A stretch of 64,000 bases of DNA from Alopecurus myosuroides (GCA_028641055.1 CM054060.1:241084833-241148832), one strand, 5' to 3'; numbered from the stretch's first letter, positions 46,171 to 59,143 are shown. Program-made: numbers and translations. Notes: generated by a model from the letters alone, not told the origin.

Positions 46171-46547
46171 AGGTGAGGATGAACTTATCTCAACGGCCGG
46201 AAGTCGGAAATTATGGGGGAATGGTTATCCACGCGGATCCTGCGAGATATGCTTCAAGTATTGAGCAAGGTATCTGGACAAAAAAGAGAAGGAGATCCAC
46301 CCCGTGATATCAGGGTCAATTATCGAGTATAGAATCTTGACATTTTTATCAGTGTTTAGACCTGGAAAGTTAAGCCAAGTACTTGGGGAAAAGCCGGGTT
46401 ATTATATGGCCACCATGGAGTTAGGCCTAGCTATCTATCAAAGCACCTTAACCCGGCCTCCATACACTTGTGTGTTTGATATTCTTGCAGGGAATAGCGA
46501 GCGCTTCAAGGAAGGATCCGTGAAGCCCAAGCTATTCTGGGGACTAC

Positions 46548-47023
46548 TGATGGAGGGATAATAACCCGGTAGGCCAACTCCAAGGTGTAATCCGGCCCAA
46601 AGGACACTGCGCAAGATCCGGCTAAGGGTAAAGAAACTTCTGGAAGGCCCAGATCTGTAGGCCTCGTAACCCGGATTGTGGGTTACAGTAAAGGAAAGTT
46701 AGGGTTCGTACGCGGTGTCCGGGTAGGATTCAGGGTGCACCTTGGAGGGCAAGCTAGGGGGTACGGGTGCTTTATAAACCGACCCCTAGGTTTAGTTGAG
46801 GGCCCAAGAGTTCTAGTCATCTCGCCTAATATCAAGTATCCAGTGTAACGTGTGATTCAAGTTATTATTTTGAGATCGGAGACTCGGCGACTTAATTGTC
46901 GGCTACCAGATCGAAGTTCATCATCATGTTTTCCTCTGGGCTAAACCCTCTCCCAAACGCCTGTGTCGTCTTGCTCCAAGATCAGTTACCCTTGGTAACA
47001 TCTGCCGTGATTATCCCACGACA
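46548..47023 (+). repeat. 3' LTR of the Tat element
   Basis: 476 bp, preceded by TTCTGGGGACTAC and followed by the GTTTC duplication. TATA box at 46,773-46,778. Confidence 0.93.
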
Positions 47024-47028
47024 GTTTC

Positions 47029-48999
47029 AATCTCCTGAAGACTAAACTCACTTCTACACCAGTTCTGGTTGGCCCAGATACTACCAAACCTTTCCAGATA
47101 TTATGCGATGCATCTCTCCAAGGTCTAGGTGCAGTTCTTATGCAAGAACGTCAAGTTGTGGCTTATGCTTCACGTCAGTTGAACCCACATGAGCAAAACT
47201 ATCCCACACATGATCTTGAACTTGCAGCAGTTGTGTTTGCCCTCAAGAAATGGAGACAATACTTGTTGGGTAACCGCACTGAAATCTTTTCCGATCATAA
47301 GAGTCTGAAATACATCTTCACTCAACCAGATCTAAACCTCAGGCAAAGGAGATGGATTGAAAAGATTAAAGACTTTGATCCCACCATTTCTTACACTCCA
47401 GGCAAGGCTAATGTTATGGCCGATGCTCTCAGTCGCAAGTCGTATTGCAATAATCTCATGATCATGGAAATCCAACCTCCACTTCATGAAGAATTCCAGA
47501 AGCTGAACCTTGGTCTTGTTCCTCAAGGTTATCTTGCTAGCTTGACAGCCAGTCCAACTCTCGAGGACAAGATTCGTTCTGAACAACTTCGTGATGCTGA
47601 AATCAAGAAGATTGTAGAGCACATCAAAGAAGGCAACGATAAATTCAAGTCCTTCTCAATTGATGACAAGGGAACTGTGTTCTTCGAAGGACGCATTGCA
47701 GTTCCTCAGATTCAAAGTCTCAAAGATGTCATTCTCAAGGAGGCTCATGAAACTCCTCTCTCCATCCACCCTGGAAGTACAAAGATGTACCAGGATCTCA
47801 AGACTCTGTACTGGTGGCCTGGCATGAAACGTGAAATTGCTCAATACGTTTCTGAATGCGACGTCTGTCAACGTGTTAAGGCAGTTCATCAGAAAACAGC
47901 AGGTCTACTCCAACCTCTGAAAATTCCTGAGTGGAAGTGGGACATGATTGAAATGGACTTCGTCACTGGTTTTCCAAAGTCCAAGAAGGGCAACGATGCA
48001 ATCTTCGTTGTTATTGATCGTCTCACTAAGGTAGCTCACTTCTTTGCTGTCAAAGAAACTATCTCAGCTAGCCAGTTAGCAGAGCTCTACACAACAAAGA
48101 TTGTTCCTCTTCATGGTGTTCCATTGGAAATAAGCTCAGACCGTGGAAGTATTTTCACTTCTCATTTCTGGAAGAGTTTTCAAGAAGCTTTGGGCACCAA
48201 ACTCCTTTTCAGCACAGCTTATCACCCTCAGTCTCAGGGGCAAGTCGAAAGAGTCAATCAGATTCTCGAGGATATGCTCAGAGCATGTGGTCTCTCCTTT
48301 GGCATGAAATGGGAGGATTGCCTTCCATATGCTGAATGCTCCTACAACAACAGCTTCCAGGCAAGCCTAGGATTGGCACCATTTGAAGCACTCTATGGCC
48401 GCAGATGCAGGAGTCCAATCAATTGGTCTGGAGCTGGTGAACATTCACTCTTAGGCCCTGACATTGTTAAGGAAGCCGAAGAGAAAGTTCGCATCATTCG
48501 TGACAATCTCAAGATTTCTCAGTCTCGTCAGAAGAGCTACTATGACAGCAAGCACAGGGATATGATCTATGCACCTGGTGACAAGGCATATCTCCGTGTA
48601 ACTCCCCTCAGAGGCACTCATCGTTTCGGTGTGAAAGGAAAGCTTGCACCAAGATACATTGGTCCTTTCAACATCCTCTCAAGGCGTGCGGAAAATGCCT
48701 ATCGTCTTGAACTTCCAGAAAAACTATCCAAGGTGCACGATGTGTTCCACGTGTCACAGCTCAAGAGGTGTTTCAAAGATCCAGATCGTGCAGTTGATCA
48801 TGATTCCATCGAACTGCAAGATGGTCTCTCTTATGAGGAGCACCCTATTCGAATTCTCGATGAGACCGAGCGTAAGACTCGCAACAAGAGCACCAAGTTC
48901 TTGAAAGTGCAGTGGTCGCATCATTCCGATAAAGAGGCAACGTGGGAGACCGAAGAGGATCTTCAGAATAAGTATCCGGACCTTTTCGCTTCTCAGTAA
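47029..48999 (+). pseudogene. Chromovirus Pol, second part: RNase H, integrase, chromodomain
   Basis: Continues the frame interrupted at 36,408. RNase H (LCDASLQGLGAVLMQ, AYASRQLNPHE, HDLELAAVVFALKKW, DHKSLKYIFTQ, GKANVMADALSRK), integrase HHCC (HPGSTKMYQDL, CDVCQRVKA), integrase core (EMDFVTGFP, SDRGSIFTS, QGQVERVNQ), GPFNIL/VFHVSQLKR C-terminus, and a chromodomain (HPIRILDETERK, VQWSHHSDKEATWETEEDL), ending at TAA 48,999. Chromodomains direct such elements to particular chromatin. The piece has no stops, so this Pol was probably intact when the Tat element landed. Confidence 0.92.
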
Positions 49000-49035
49000 G
49001 GAATCTCGGGGCGCGATTCCTTCAAGGGGGCGTTT

Positions 49036-52000
49036 TGTAACATCCCAAGTATGAAAACATCCTTTAGAATGTTTGATTTCTTGTTTAATTAAAGTATTGC
49101 ATCATGTCATCATATTTATTTTTGTGTTTGCATTTGTTTTGCATCTGTTTTACTTGTTTTCATAATTGAATTTCAAACAATTTCAAATGCTGTGTTTCAT
49201 ACTTGTCATGTTACAACATTTTCAAATCAAAAGTTCAATCCAAAGTCTCATTTTGTTTCCAATTATTCCATAATGTTCAACTATTAAAAATGAGGGCTTT
49301 TAGTCAACACATTAATTCCAAATGGTTATTCAAATTCAAATCAAAAACATTCCAACAGTACCCAAATTCAACTTATAAAAATCAGCAAATAACCCTAATC
49401 ACTTGTTCTTTTTTTAACCAATAGGGTTCACCCTAATAAACATGTTGGTTTTAATAAAAATCCATTAATAACCAATTCTTTCAAATATTGATTTAAATTA
49501 CAAAACATTAATTAAAAGTTGAATTTTTGAAAAACCAAACTTGGCATTTGGTTGTTTTTAACCTAAATAGCACACCCAAATTTTTACAAAATTTTTGCTA
49601 ACTCCAAACCTATCTTTTTCTTCCATTTCTTTTTGCTGCAAAAAAAAAACAGAAGAACAAAAAAAAAAGGAAACACACAAACGCGCGCGGGGCAGCTAAC
49701 CTAGCGCGGCCCAGCCCACTAACTTACCCGCAGCTGGCCCGGTACCGGTTCGCTTCTGTTTCCCTTCGTCATCGTGTACGGCAGCGCATCCACGCGTGCC
49801 ACGGCGGCACTGTTGCACGCCGACGGCCGCGCGCGCCCCGTACCCCCTATTTAACCAGCCCTAGACCCCCTGCGCGAGCCCTAGCTAGCCCTACCCCTTC
49901 TCCCTCGAGCTCCGCCTCCATCTCTCCCTCTCCCTCGCCGTTTCCCCTCTCTGCCACCACCTCACCGGAGCGCCGCCCTCTGAATCTCCATCGACCACCG
50001 CCGCCATGGACCTCCACCACCCATCCTAGCCTCTGGAACCGAACCACCGTACTTCATTCTTCCTCGACGACGTCCCCGTTGAGCACCAGGGGGACGGCAT
50101 CATCGCCGCCATCCTCACCACTGCCGCGACGATCACCTCACCGTCGACCGTCTGCTTCACCTTCATCCGCGGTGAGCAGCCGCTGTCCTCCTCCGTTCCC
50201 TCCCCTCTGTCTTGCTCGCAAGCACACACGCATCCGCGCCCGTCACCTAGCACGCAAGCACCACCACGGCAGCATGAGCCTGTAGATCGCCGCCGTCCGC
50301 CGGCGTAATGTTTCTGTCAGGTTCAGAAACGTGCAGGCATCCGTCAGTTTCAGATAACCTGCTCGAACTGAACCCTAAAACTACACGGACCCCTTACCTG
50401 ACACGATCGAACGAAACCGCAGTGGCACGCCCCACTGCGCGCAGCTCCGCGCCCACGGTTCGAGCCCCCCGCGGCGCAAATCTTTTTTGGGAATTATTCC
50501 CCCGCGCCAGTGGCCCACCTGTAAGCCACTGCGTTGCCACGCAAGCCCGCGCTGGCCCAGGGCCCATCTGGCAGTGCCCTGGGTAGGTTTCTGTGCGGTG
50601 CAGATAGGATTCCAGCACGTTTTCTTTTTAAAACCAGTCCCTCCAAATTAACAGATTGGTCCCATAAACTAAAAAGTGAATAACTTTTATTTTATAACTC
50701 CAATTAATAAAAATAAAATATGTGCACTGCTCTAAATTAAATTATCTATCTAACCATAGCATTTGTTTCCTGTTTTGAATTTTCCAAATGCATTTCAAAT
50801 TTGAATTCAAATAATTCAATTGCAATTTGCTAAAATCCATAACTAATTCATACCTAATCCAAATAATGCAAATAAAATATGTTTTCCATGCTATTTCAAA
50901 TATAAATTTTGTTTCATGTTTTGAATAATTTAAATTGCTTAAATAATTTAAACCTTGATTAAATCATTTAAATTTGATAAACTCATAACTTGCTCAAATT
51001 AAATTATTTTTGAACATGCAAAATATGTTTTCAAACTAGAAAAGTATAAAATTTTCAAATGTGAGTTTGAATTTATGTTTTGAACACATAAAGTTCAAAA
51101 AAAAAATCATGCTTGTTTTAAATTCATTTAAAACTTGTTTAATATTGTTTAAGTCATAATAAATTCATCCTAACTCCTTTTTCAATATTTGAAACATGTA
51201 ATCCAACTAAAATTTTGTGTTCTTTTTAAATATGAATTTTTTTATTTATTTTGCTCAATCTAAGTTGGTGAAAATAACAACTATTTGTGTAATCCTTTAA
51301 AGGAACCAAAAATTCCCTAACTTAATAAATAAATTTCTAAATTGGTAAACCTTATTTCCAATTGGTTCTATTGTTGTTATTTTTGTTGTTTTCCTCATCC
51401 ATGCATCATACTAATCCACTTTCACCCGTTGGTTAATTGGAAAAAATTGTTTCAACCAAAATTCATGGGCTTTTCATATGCAACTCATAATTGCATATGT
51501 GTCCATTTAAATTGTTCCCATGTCAACTATTTTATTTTGATGCATCAGTTAAATTGACATGCATCATCCCATGATTGTGCACTATGCCATGATATTGATT
51601 GTTTATCTTTCTGCATTATTTGTTTTGCTTCTTCTCGGATAGACGACGACGTTGAGACAGACGATCTTTACAGCACCCCTTCTGAGGATCTAGCTCAGTA
51701 CCAGGCTGCTAAGTTTGCAGGCAAGTTATCACTCACATGAACCACTGTGTTCCTTTTCAACATTGGTTACCGATACTTTCCGTTGTCTATTTCTGCTAGC
51801 CATATGATTAGTTGTTTCTGTTACGAACCTATCACATGAATCCCTCAACCCTGATATTGCCTCACCTCCACACCTATAACCATTGCTTGTGCCCGTGTCT
51901 TACTAGCATGCTTAGGTTGTTTTGCTCGAGTCTGTTACCCGTTACTTTCTGTTACTACTATTCTATTATGTTCTGGGGGCTCGATGTTTAATCAATCAAT

Positions 52001-53481
52001 CATGCTAATGTTATTGTTAAATAATAATTTGATGATAAGGCACCGGCAGGAGGCCCTGTGTGGTTTTGAGGCATGCTAGTGTCGACCCTAATAGGAAAAG
52101 GGTATTGTCTACTGATCCATGATGAGCGCACTAACCGCATGTGGGAAGCGAGTATGGGCGCCCCCCTCAATTTGATTCGATTTGCATCTCGTCCAAATCG
52201 CCTTATTTAGTTCGTGTTTTCCATTTGCCGCATGCATGTTTTTGCGAGCCCAGCGCAGGGTGGAACTTTTGTAGTCGGCATATAGGCGGACACGTTCTTA
52301 GAGTGCGATGAGGGTCCCCTTTCTTCGGGACTCGATTAGCCGTGCGCCCAAGGTGCTTTGGGCTTGATGCGAAGAAGAGTTGAGTTGTGTTGAGTACCTC
52401 GCTTGGTGGGTTGATCCCCCGTCTGGCGGGTTATTCTTACGTGTACGGCCAAATTGGTGCACCCCTGCAGGGATAAATCTTCTCGAGAAGCCGTGTTTTC
52501 CGCGGTTATGGACTACTTGGTGAAAGTACTGGCTAACAAGTACTCAGGACAACTTAAACCTAATGATTAACAACCTTACACCCAATGATTAACAACTTGA
52601 CTAGTAATAGGCTTATTGACACAATAATCTGAACCATCATTAATTCAACTGTGTGAGTTCTCCTCGGATTGCTTCTTTGGATAAGGGGCGAGATCCAGGA
52701 TGGGTTTGTTTGGAGTTAGTTATAGGTTGGTTACGATACGCGATCTTATCTCCTTTCTGTTAGCCGGAAGTGGTAGTAACTCTGTAGTTGGTTAGAGCAG
52801 CCAGTTGCAGCATCTTTTATATCCCCCTTCTTCCGTTGAACCCAAGGCATCTGTGCTTGGTGTTGACGGGTTAAACTTTGGTGAACTGTGAGTCTTGCTT
52901 GCCAGTACGTTTATGTACTGACCCCTTTGGGGCTGTGGTTTCCGCAGACTACGTTTCGAGGATCTACTTGGTGGCAACTACGTGGAGTATGACGAGACTG
53001 CTGACGAGTAGATAGCGGACCCGGGCAGGATCCGAGACTTCGTGGATGGGCTCCGTCTGTTCGTTTCCGGCCTCTTAGGCCTATTTGGTTCTTGTCTATA
53101 CTCAGACATGTTGAATGCTTCCGCTGTGATGTAATGATGAATGGTTGGGACATGTGTCCTCTGGATGATTGTATTTGCTATTTCTGCTCTAATGAGAGCC
53201 ATTTGCAACTTATTTCAATCTTTTGTGTCGTAGAGATCTGTTGTGATATCAGTTGTTCAACGCCGTTGACGTATCATGTGTGTATGGTTTGAAGTACGTC
53301 AATGGAAGTATCCTGATTTCTATGGGATAGTTTACGTCGACGCTGAACAGATAGGGTTTGGTTGTCACACATACGTGTGTTGGCCTACTCGTAAGAGGAC
53401 GCAGGTGCCGGTAAGCCCCGTAATCCAATCTACTACTGTTCAACGGAACGGCGAGTATCCTTTAGAAGTCCGGGTGCGACA
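49036..53481 (+). repeat. 3' LTR of the chromovirus
   Basis: 4446 bp, preceded by AAGGGGGCGTTT and followed by the CCTAG duplication. It repeats every block of the 5' LTR, including the TATTTAACC core promoter (49,849-49,857) and the DDDVETDDLYS exon-like segment (around 51,643). Confidence 0.92.
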
Positions 53482-53654
53482 CCTAGAAGAGGAGCGGTGG
53501 CCGCGGAGACTCCCTAGCCGGGGCGGAGAACACCGGGACACGGCGGCGGCGGCTTCTTTGGTTGGAATGGGAATTGATGTAGTGAATGGGGGAATTAGTA
53601 CTTAACTTAAAACCTAAGTCGCACAATGCCTTCCTTCAAGGCGTTAAGCCCCCG

Positions 53655-55680
53655 TGATACGTCATAAACGTATCTATAATTTATGTTGTTCCATGTTGTT
53701 TTATGCCATATTCTACATGTTTTCCTTAGACTTTATGCCATTTTTATCGATTTCCCGGGACTAACCTATTGACAAGATGCCACAGAGCCAGTTCCATGTT
53801 TTCTGTTGTTTTTAGTTTCAGAAAAGTTGTTCTGGAAATATTCTCAAAATTGGAAAATTCGAAGCCCGGAAGTCTTAGAATTCCCAAAGGTTTCACGGAG
53901 TCCCAAAGAGGCCCGGAGGGGGCCACAGCAAGGCCACACCATCGGACGGTGCGCCCCCTGGTGTCCGAAATCGGGAGGGTTCTTGAGCTCTCCCCGGCAC
54001 CCTGCCGGGAGGTAAAATCATCACCGGAGGGGTCTACACCCCCATGCCCGCCTCCGGAGTGATGCATGAGTAGTTTATCCCTCGACTACAGGTCCATAGT
54101 AGTAGCTAGATGGTTGTCTTCTCCACTTTATGCCTCATGTTTAGATCGTGATCTGCTTCACATGATCGAGATCATCTTATTTTAATGCTACATATTATGT
54201 TTGCTGGGATCCGATGATTATTGAATGCTATATCTTATGATTATCAAGCTATCATGTTATCTTCATGTGTATGTTATTTATGATCTTGCATGCTCTCCGT
54301 TGTTAGTAGATGCTCTGGCCAAGGATATGCTAGTGACTCCAGAGGGAGTATTTATGCTCGATAGTGGGTTCATGCCTCCTTTGCATCTGTGCTCGAGTCA
54401 CATAAACATGACGGATGGAGGATGTGTTGTTGCCATTAGGAAGAAAACAACGATGTTTACATTATTTACATTGTTTACATTACACACTTTTCTTACGAAG
54501 ATTATTCGTTGCTTGCAACTTAATACCCAACGTTTGTTCGGATGATATTCGGAGGATGGATTATTAGTGATAGATGCAGTTGGATGATGATCTATGTATT
54601 TTGTTGTAATGCCTGCATGAATCTCATAGTAATCTTTATGTCATGGATGTTTCATTATGTATCAAATGCCCAGCTGTAATTTGTTTACCACGCATGTTAG
54701 CTATCTTTTATGGAGAGACACCTCTAGTGAACTGTGGACCCCGGTCCATTTTCTCATACTGGTAATACAACCACTGCAATTACTCTTCCATTGTATTCAC
54801 ACTGCTACTGTTATTTTCATATTGTTCTCATACTGTTTTCCGCACCATACATTTAACCTCTTTGTTATCAGCAAAACTAGTGAGATTGACAACCTCACTG
54901 TTACGTTGGGGCAAAGTGAATCGGTTGTGTTGTGTAGGTTCCACGTTGCTGCTGAATCGATAGTGCGCCCTGCCATCTCAGTTGCATCAACCTTCATAAG
55001 TGCTTCTTTCTCCTACTGGTCGATTCAACCTTGGTTTCTTTCCTGAGGGAAAACTTGCTGCTGCACTCTTCACACATTGCACTTGGGTCTCCCAACGAGC
55101 GTGTGTCTACACTCCATCAAACTTTTCTGGTGCCGTTGCCGGGGAGGAAGAGAATTTTTGCAAGGGGAGTCACTCACCTCCAATCATTTTTTACTTTGTT
55201 ACTGTTTTGCTTGTTACTTGCTTTATCATGCTTGCTAGCAATGTTCGATTTCTTTGAAACTAGATCTTATTAGCAATGTGGGTTCACGGATGAACAACAA
55301 AAATATTATAAGGAACACCGATTGTCACAAAAAGGGATACACTTATGGGAGCAAAGTAATAAATTGCATGACAATGCTAAAAACTTGTGCTCTACTTATA
55401 ATGTTACTTATTACATTGATAAATCTTGTTGCTGTAGGAGGTATAAACATCTTCCTTTTTTAATGTGAGTATAATGATAATGTTACCATATCTTCTTATG
55501 TTAAGGAAAATTATGACTTGGATGATATGGAACAAATTGAGAAATTTATTTCTTGGAAGGGTGCATTCAAAATTGCACTATTTCTAGCTAGGAAACTAGA
55601 TAGAATATGGATCGGGAAAACCTAGAGAATGAGATGTGAGAATTTGAATTAATAGAATGAGGGAAAAAGTGGGGCAATAC
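53655..55680 (+). mobile_element. Truncated Ty3/gypsy element: one LTR plus leader
   Basis: Starts TGATACGTCATAAACG inside MULE-1 DNA, the typical start of an abundant Triticeae gypsy LTR class (TGATACGTC...). The LTR probably ends TGTCTACA at 55,111, and TGGTGCCGTTGCCGGGGAGG at 55,129 is the primer-binding region. A few hundred bp of leader follow, then the homology fades between 55,600 and 55,690. No second LTR is present, so no target duplication can be tested. No coding domain seen. Confidence 0.7.
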
Positions 55681-55874
55681 CTTTGGGATTCCTTAGGGAA
55701 CCAAATCCCTAACAAATGGCCTCCGACCTTTCCAAAAGTTGACGGATTTGGGTGAGAAGAGGAGTGGGGCGGCGGGATGGTTGCTCTCTTTCTTCATGAA
55801 CAGAGAGGGAGAGGGGAAAAGAAGAAACGGCTTCGGGAGGGGGTTGTTCGCCCGTGCTAAGCCATAGGGCTTAA

Positions 55875-56156
55875 CGCCCCCGGCGAGGGCGTTAAGAAGC
55901 ATACCCCCCCCCCCCCCGCCCCCGATAGGGCGTTAAGAAGCATAATGCCTTTGTCGGGGCGTTAAGCTACCTGTCACGTAGGAGTCCACGTCCACAGTGG
56001 CACGGTCAATAATGCCTCGGATTTGGGGCGCTGAGGTATAGAGCATAACGCCTTTGGGGCGGGCGTTAAGAAAAAGGGTTATTTCCCAAAATTTTTGGTT
56101 CGGGAGGTTAGACTGTGAATTTGCTATGCCAAAAAGTTATTTATGTAAAATTTCAC
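55875..56156 (-). repeat. Right terminal inverted repeat of MULE-1
   Basis: Inverse of 23,216-23,490 with scattered differences and a 16-base C-run near 55,905 that is absent at the left. Palindromic TAACGCC modules are conserved. Confidence 0.9.
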
Positions 56157-56165
56157 CAGTCCTTC

Positions 56166-57683
56166 CCAGCGTTAGGCTGAGCGTAGACACCCCTTTCATT
56201 TAAGCCTGAGCCGACTATCACATCGTTAGGCGCCACCACTTGATGAAATCGGTCAGTTGTCGAGAAATACTAGAAGGGCCTTGCGCGCTTCCCTGCGCCA
56301 TTTCTGTTTTATGACATTATTTCTCTTTCACTATTTAGACATGCTATTTATCTTCTTCCTTTTCTCTATTTCGTGCTATTGGGCTTAGTTTGGTCCCTTG
56401 GAAGTGTGGAGGTTGTTTAGTTCTCTTCTTTTCACCAAATGGCGGAGGCTGTGACCAGCATGGCCTTAACGTGTCAGTGTGTCACTCTATGGCATGGGGT
56501 AATACTGTGTTGATGATATGTATAAGGATTTTCTATTGAGGTGCGCCTTGTCATTCCACTTTGTCTATTGTCGTTGCACGAAGTATCTTTTCTTGCATGA
56601 GTACATTAGATACTGTACTAAGAAATTTAGTATGACAGTAATAGTAAAATACAAACTATGACATAGAAATAACATTGTTATATAATAAATAATGCTATTT
56701 TGTTATCTCAAATCAAAATAATTTCAAAGACAAATATAAGACATATGTTTGAATACTAAATGATGACCGTTCCTTGGTGTAATAGAAGAAATGTGCACTT
56801 CAGTGCGCCGTTGTTGGGTCATCATTTAGTAAATGATACCAATATAGTGCGGTAACAAATTTTACTAATTTCGACCAGAAAAAAGTTCACCGCTTGTCTC
56901 TCTAGCCAAGGTTTCGTCTCTAGCATTTTAATCAATTTTTCAAAATTTGAAAATCAACACCATTGTATACAAATTCAATGGAACCTCTCATGGACCGAGA
57001 AACAAGACCAAAAATAATTCTTGAAATCATATCAATTTTTCACATCTATAAGCACACTACAAATCCTTTCAGTAACTTTGGATCTTTAATATGAATGAAA
57101 AAGGAGAAAACTAATCAAAAAATGCAACACAAATTTTCGTAGCAAAATGCCAGGTCCAAAATCCCCATTCAACATTAAAAAAATTACTCTCAGTAAACCT
57201 ACACAAAATTTCTAAGAAAATAAACAAGTTGTAATGCCGCGTTCCTTATAGCAAAGTCCGCTTTTAGGATTGGTAATGATCTGAAACCCATAACGTGTAA
57301 GAACTAATCAAACCTACCAACCTAATCCATTAAACAAAAAAGAAAGAACTCTGCAACATAACAAGGCCAAACGATTGACACTATCCACGCAACCCAAACA
57401 AAAGAATCTCATAACTTTGGATCGAATTCATTTTCTCAAGACATGAGCGAGAAGCAAGTTGATCAGCTAGAGTTATATGCACATGAATTATTCTGAATGT
57501 CCGTATTGCATCAAGATATGAGCTGTCTGGATTGGTCGTACTGGAGTTCGTTGCCGCCAGCATGTTAACATATATGTCATGATGATGCACTTCTCGTCTG
57601 ACACCAAGACCACTGAGCAACTAGACTGAATTTTTGATAGTCTCAATTGTCAAGCTCGCCACCGCGTTTAGCTCCATAGTGAT
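56166..57683. other. AT-rich DNA, no gene recognised
   Basis: No coding motif. A short inverted pair, ACTAAATGATGA (56,755) and TCATCATTTAGT (56,818), could mark a tiny hairpin element. The minus-strand open stretch 57,620-57,381 has no recognisable domain. Confidence 0.5.
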
Positions 57684-59073
57684 ATGCGGTTTCACTTTGG
57701 TTTAGCCTGCTTGAACTATATGGCGACAGTTACATTGCCACCGGCGAGATGCAGATCGAGGTTCGCCTTCTCCGGAGCGTACATAACGGATGGGGGTTTG
57801 CACTATGTCTACATGGTGATCAGGCATCTCATGCAAGCAACGAAGGTGCTCCTAAATTTGGCAGAACAACGACAACCAAACCCACCGTCTCCACCCGCCA
57901 CTCAGCCATCACCGCCAGCTCGCCATGTGAGCTGCAAGACTAGAACATCTTCTCTGCTTGCCTCCCTCTGCTATAGCTTGCGACTATGTTGTGGGCTGGG
58001 TCTGGTCTAGTTAGTACGTGGTCAGAATTCCAGGAAAAAACGCTTCGCGAAACCGCTCCGCGTCTCGCGTCGGCCCCGCGTGCGGGCGACCGGGACGCCC
58101 CAATCCCTGCCACCTCCTCCGTCCCCTAATCATCCCCTCCCTCTGGCCGCCGCTGCGCTAGGCCCGTGTGGTGCCGTCAGCGGCCGGCCTTCCAGTTCCC
58201 GACGCGTGGGGTCTCGGCCGTGGAGGTGGCTTCCATGGCGATGGTGCAGCTTGGCCAGCGGCGCTCTGTGTAGGCCAGGATGGTGGCAGGGCGGCGGTGC
58301 TACCCTTTGGCGGCAAGGGCAACGTGGTGCGGGGCTTGGCCGGCGACGCCCTACGGGACCAGATCTGGGCCCTTTGGGCTCAATCGGAGTTAGAGCGGAC
58401 CGGTGCGACCTCGATGCGTCGCCTCTGGCTAGCCAGAAAAGTAGATGGTGATTGGCATGGCGGATACGACGCCGTGTCTGCTACAGCGCGACGGCAGGAG
58501 ATTCACGGGTCTATTTTTTACCCGGTCGGACATAGTGGTCTGGTGTGCTCCTACTGATGTGTACGGTCTGCTGATATCATTGGCGATGGAGGTTGTGCCC
58601 TCCCACATGCATGCAGTACTGCCGTCCTTGATCTACGGTTGTCTTTTCTCGGTCTAGCCGGCCTCGTTGCGTTTGCCATGGTGAGATGACGATGATGAGC
58701 TTCAAGACCATTAGCGCATGTTGGTGGACGACGAGATTGGTGGAGCCGACGTATTATCCGGGGTTGTGGTTTTTTGGGGTTGGGAGAAATCCCTGCCGGC
58801 TCTTGCAGGCACGGGCGTGGTGACGTCCGCGGGTGCCACTATCCTTCTTGAAGGGCGACGTGTGTACCCCTTTTCCACGCCCTATGTGTACCGGGAGAAA
58901 TCATAGGATTGGTCCGGGAAATAGCGGCATCGTCGTCACATTCCTTCTTGAAGGTCTTCCTGAAGGTGTTGCTTGGTGCGCAGCGATTCGGAGTTAATAG
59001 TGTGGTGGAAATTCCCCGGAGGGCTCAGTTATTGCGAAACATCGTCGCTTTTGTAATTCTTACAGTAAAGAAT
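57684..59073 (+). other. GC-rich leader-like repeat DNA
   Basis: GC-rich with overlapping short open frames (for example 58,080-58,451 and 58,168-58,557), none with a known domain. Phrases such as GGGAGAAATCCCTGCCGGC and CCTTCTTGAAGG are of a kind repeated in Triticeae non-coding DNA, and I cannot assign the parent element. Possibly related in texture to 1-1735. Confidence 0.35.
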
Positions 59074-59082
59074 GAATCAAAT

Positions 59083-59143
59083 CTCCCCAAGTAGGATTTG
59101 AACCTACGACCAGTCGGTTAACAACCGACCGCTCTACTGAGGA
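59083..59143 (-). pseudogene. trnN-GUU: Plastid-type tRNA-Asn(GUU) with D-arm deletion
   Basis: On the minus strand it reads TCCTCAGTAGAGCGGTCGG, anticodon loop TTGTTAA, and T-arm GTAGGTTCAAATCCTAC with CTTGGGGAG acceptor. The intact plastid gene is 72 nt; this is 61 nt. The missing 11 nt form most of the D arm, and the junction lies at a short repeat (AGTAG/GGTAG), suggesting a slippage deletion. It cannot fold as a standard tRNA. Confidence 0.85.

Larger units (their letters stand above)
36409..47023 (+). mobile_element. Ty3/gypsy element of the Tat lineage, nested in the chromovirus
   Basis: LTRs of 475 and 476 bp (36,409-36,883; 46,548-47,023) start TGATGGAGGG and end CACGACA, flanked by GTTTC (36,404-36,408, 47,024-47,028). 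Primer-binding region TTGGCGCCCACCGTGGGGCC follows the left LTR. Pol carries both its own RNase H and a second, archaeal-type RNase H before integrase, the signature of the Tat group. An antisense gene sits between pol and the 3' LTR, as in RIRE2-like relatives. The LTRs differ at about seven positions by eye. Most of gag is deleted. Confidence 0.93.
30282..53481 (+). mobile_element. Ty3/gypsy chromovirus with 4.4-kb LTRs (Tekay-like)
   Basis: LTRs of 4465 bp (30,282-34,746) and 4446 bp (49,036-53,481) start TGTAACATCCCAAG and end GGTGCGACA, flanked by CCTAG on both sides (30,277-30,281, 53,482-53,486). The primer-binding site TGGTATCAGAGCC (34,749) fits initiator-Met tRNA. Pol ends in a chromodomain. 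Long LTRs plus these traits point to the Tekay/Del lineage. Gag and most of protease are missing: the leader runs almost directly into reverse transcriptase. A Tat element (36,409-47,023) interrupts Pol. The two LTRs look nearly identical with scattered substitutions and small indels. Confidence 0.93.
23216..56156 (+). mobile_element. Mutator-like element (MULE-1) with two genes and nested elements
   Basis: The left end GTGAAATTTTACATAAATAA and right end (its inverse, to 56,156) are the tips of terminal inverted repeats of about 250-275 bp. The flanks are CAGTCCTTC on both sides (23,207-23,215, 56,157-56,165), a 9-bp target duplication diagnostic of Mutator. Its own content is a MULE transposase gene on the plus strand (about 23.9-28.4 kb) and a GRF-type gene on the minus strand (29.2-30.2 kb), tail to tail. 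About 25 kb of later insertions enlarge it: a chromovirus (30,282-53,481) with a Tat element inside, and a gypsy LTR fragment (53,655 to about 55,680). Confidence 0.93.

Noticed and set aside
57381..58557. Several 60-130 codon frames as host exons
   Set aside because: No domain, no consistent splice structure, overlapping frames.
59083..59143. Functional tRNA-Asn gene
   Set aside because: The D arm is deleted (61 nt instead of 72) and the context is plastid-derived.
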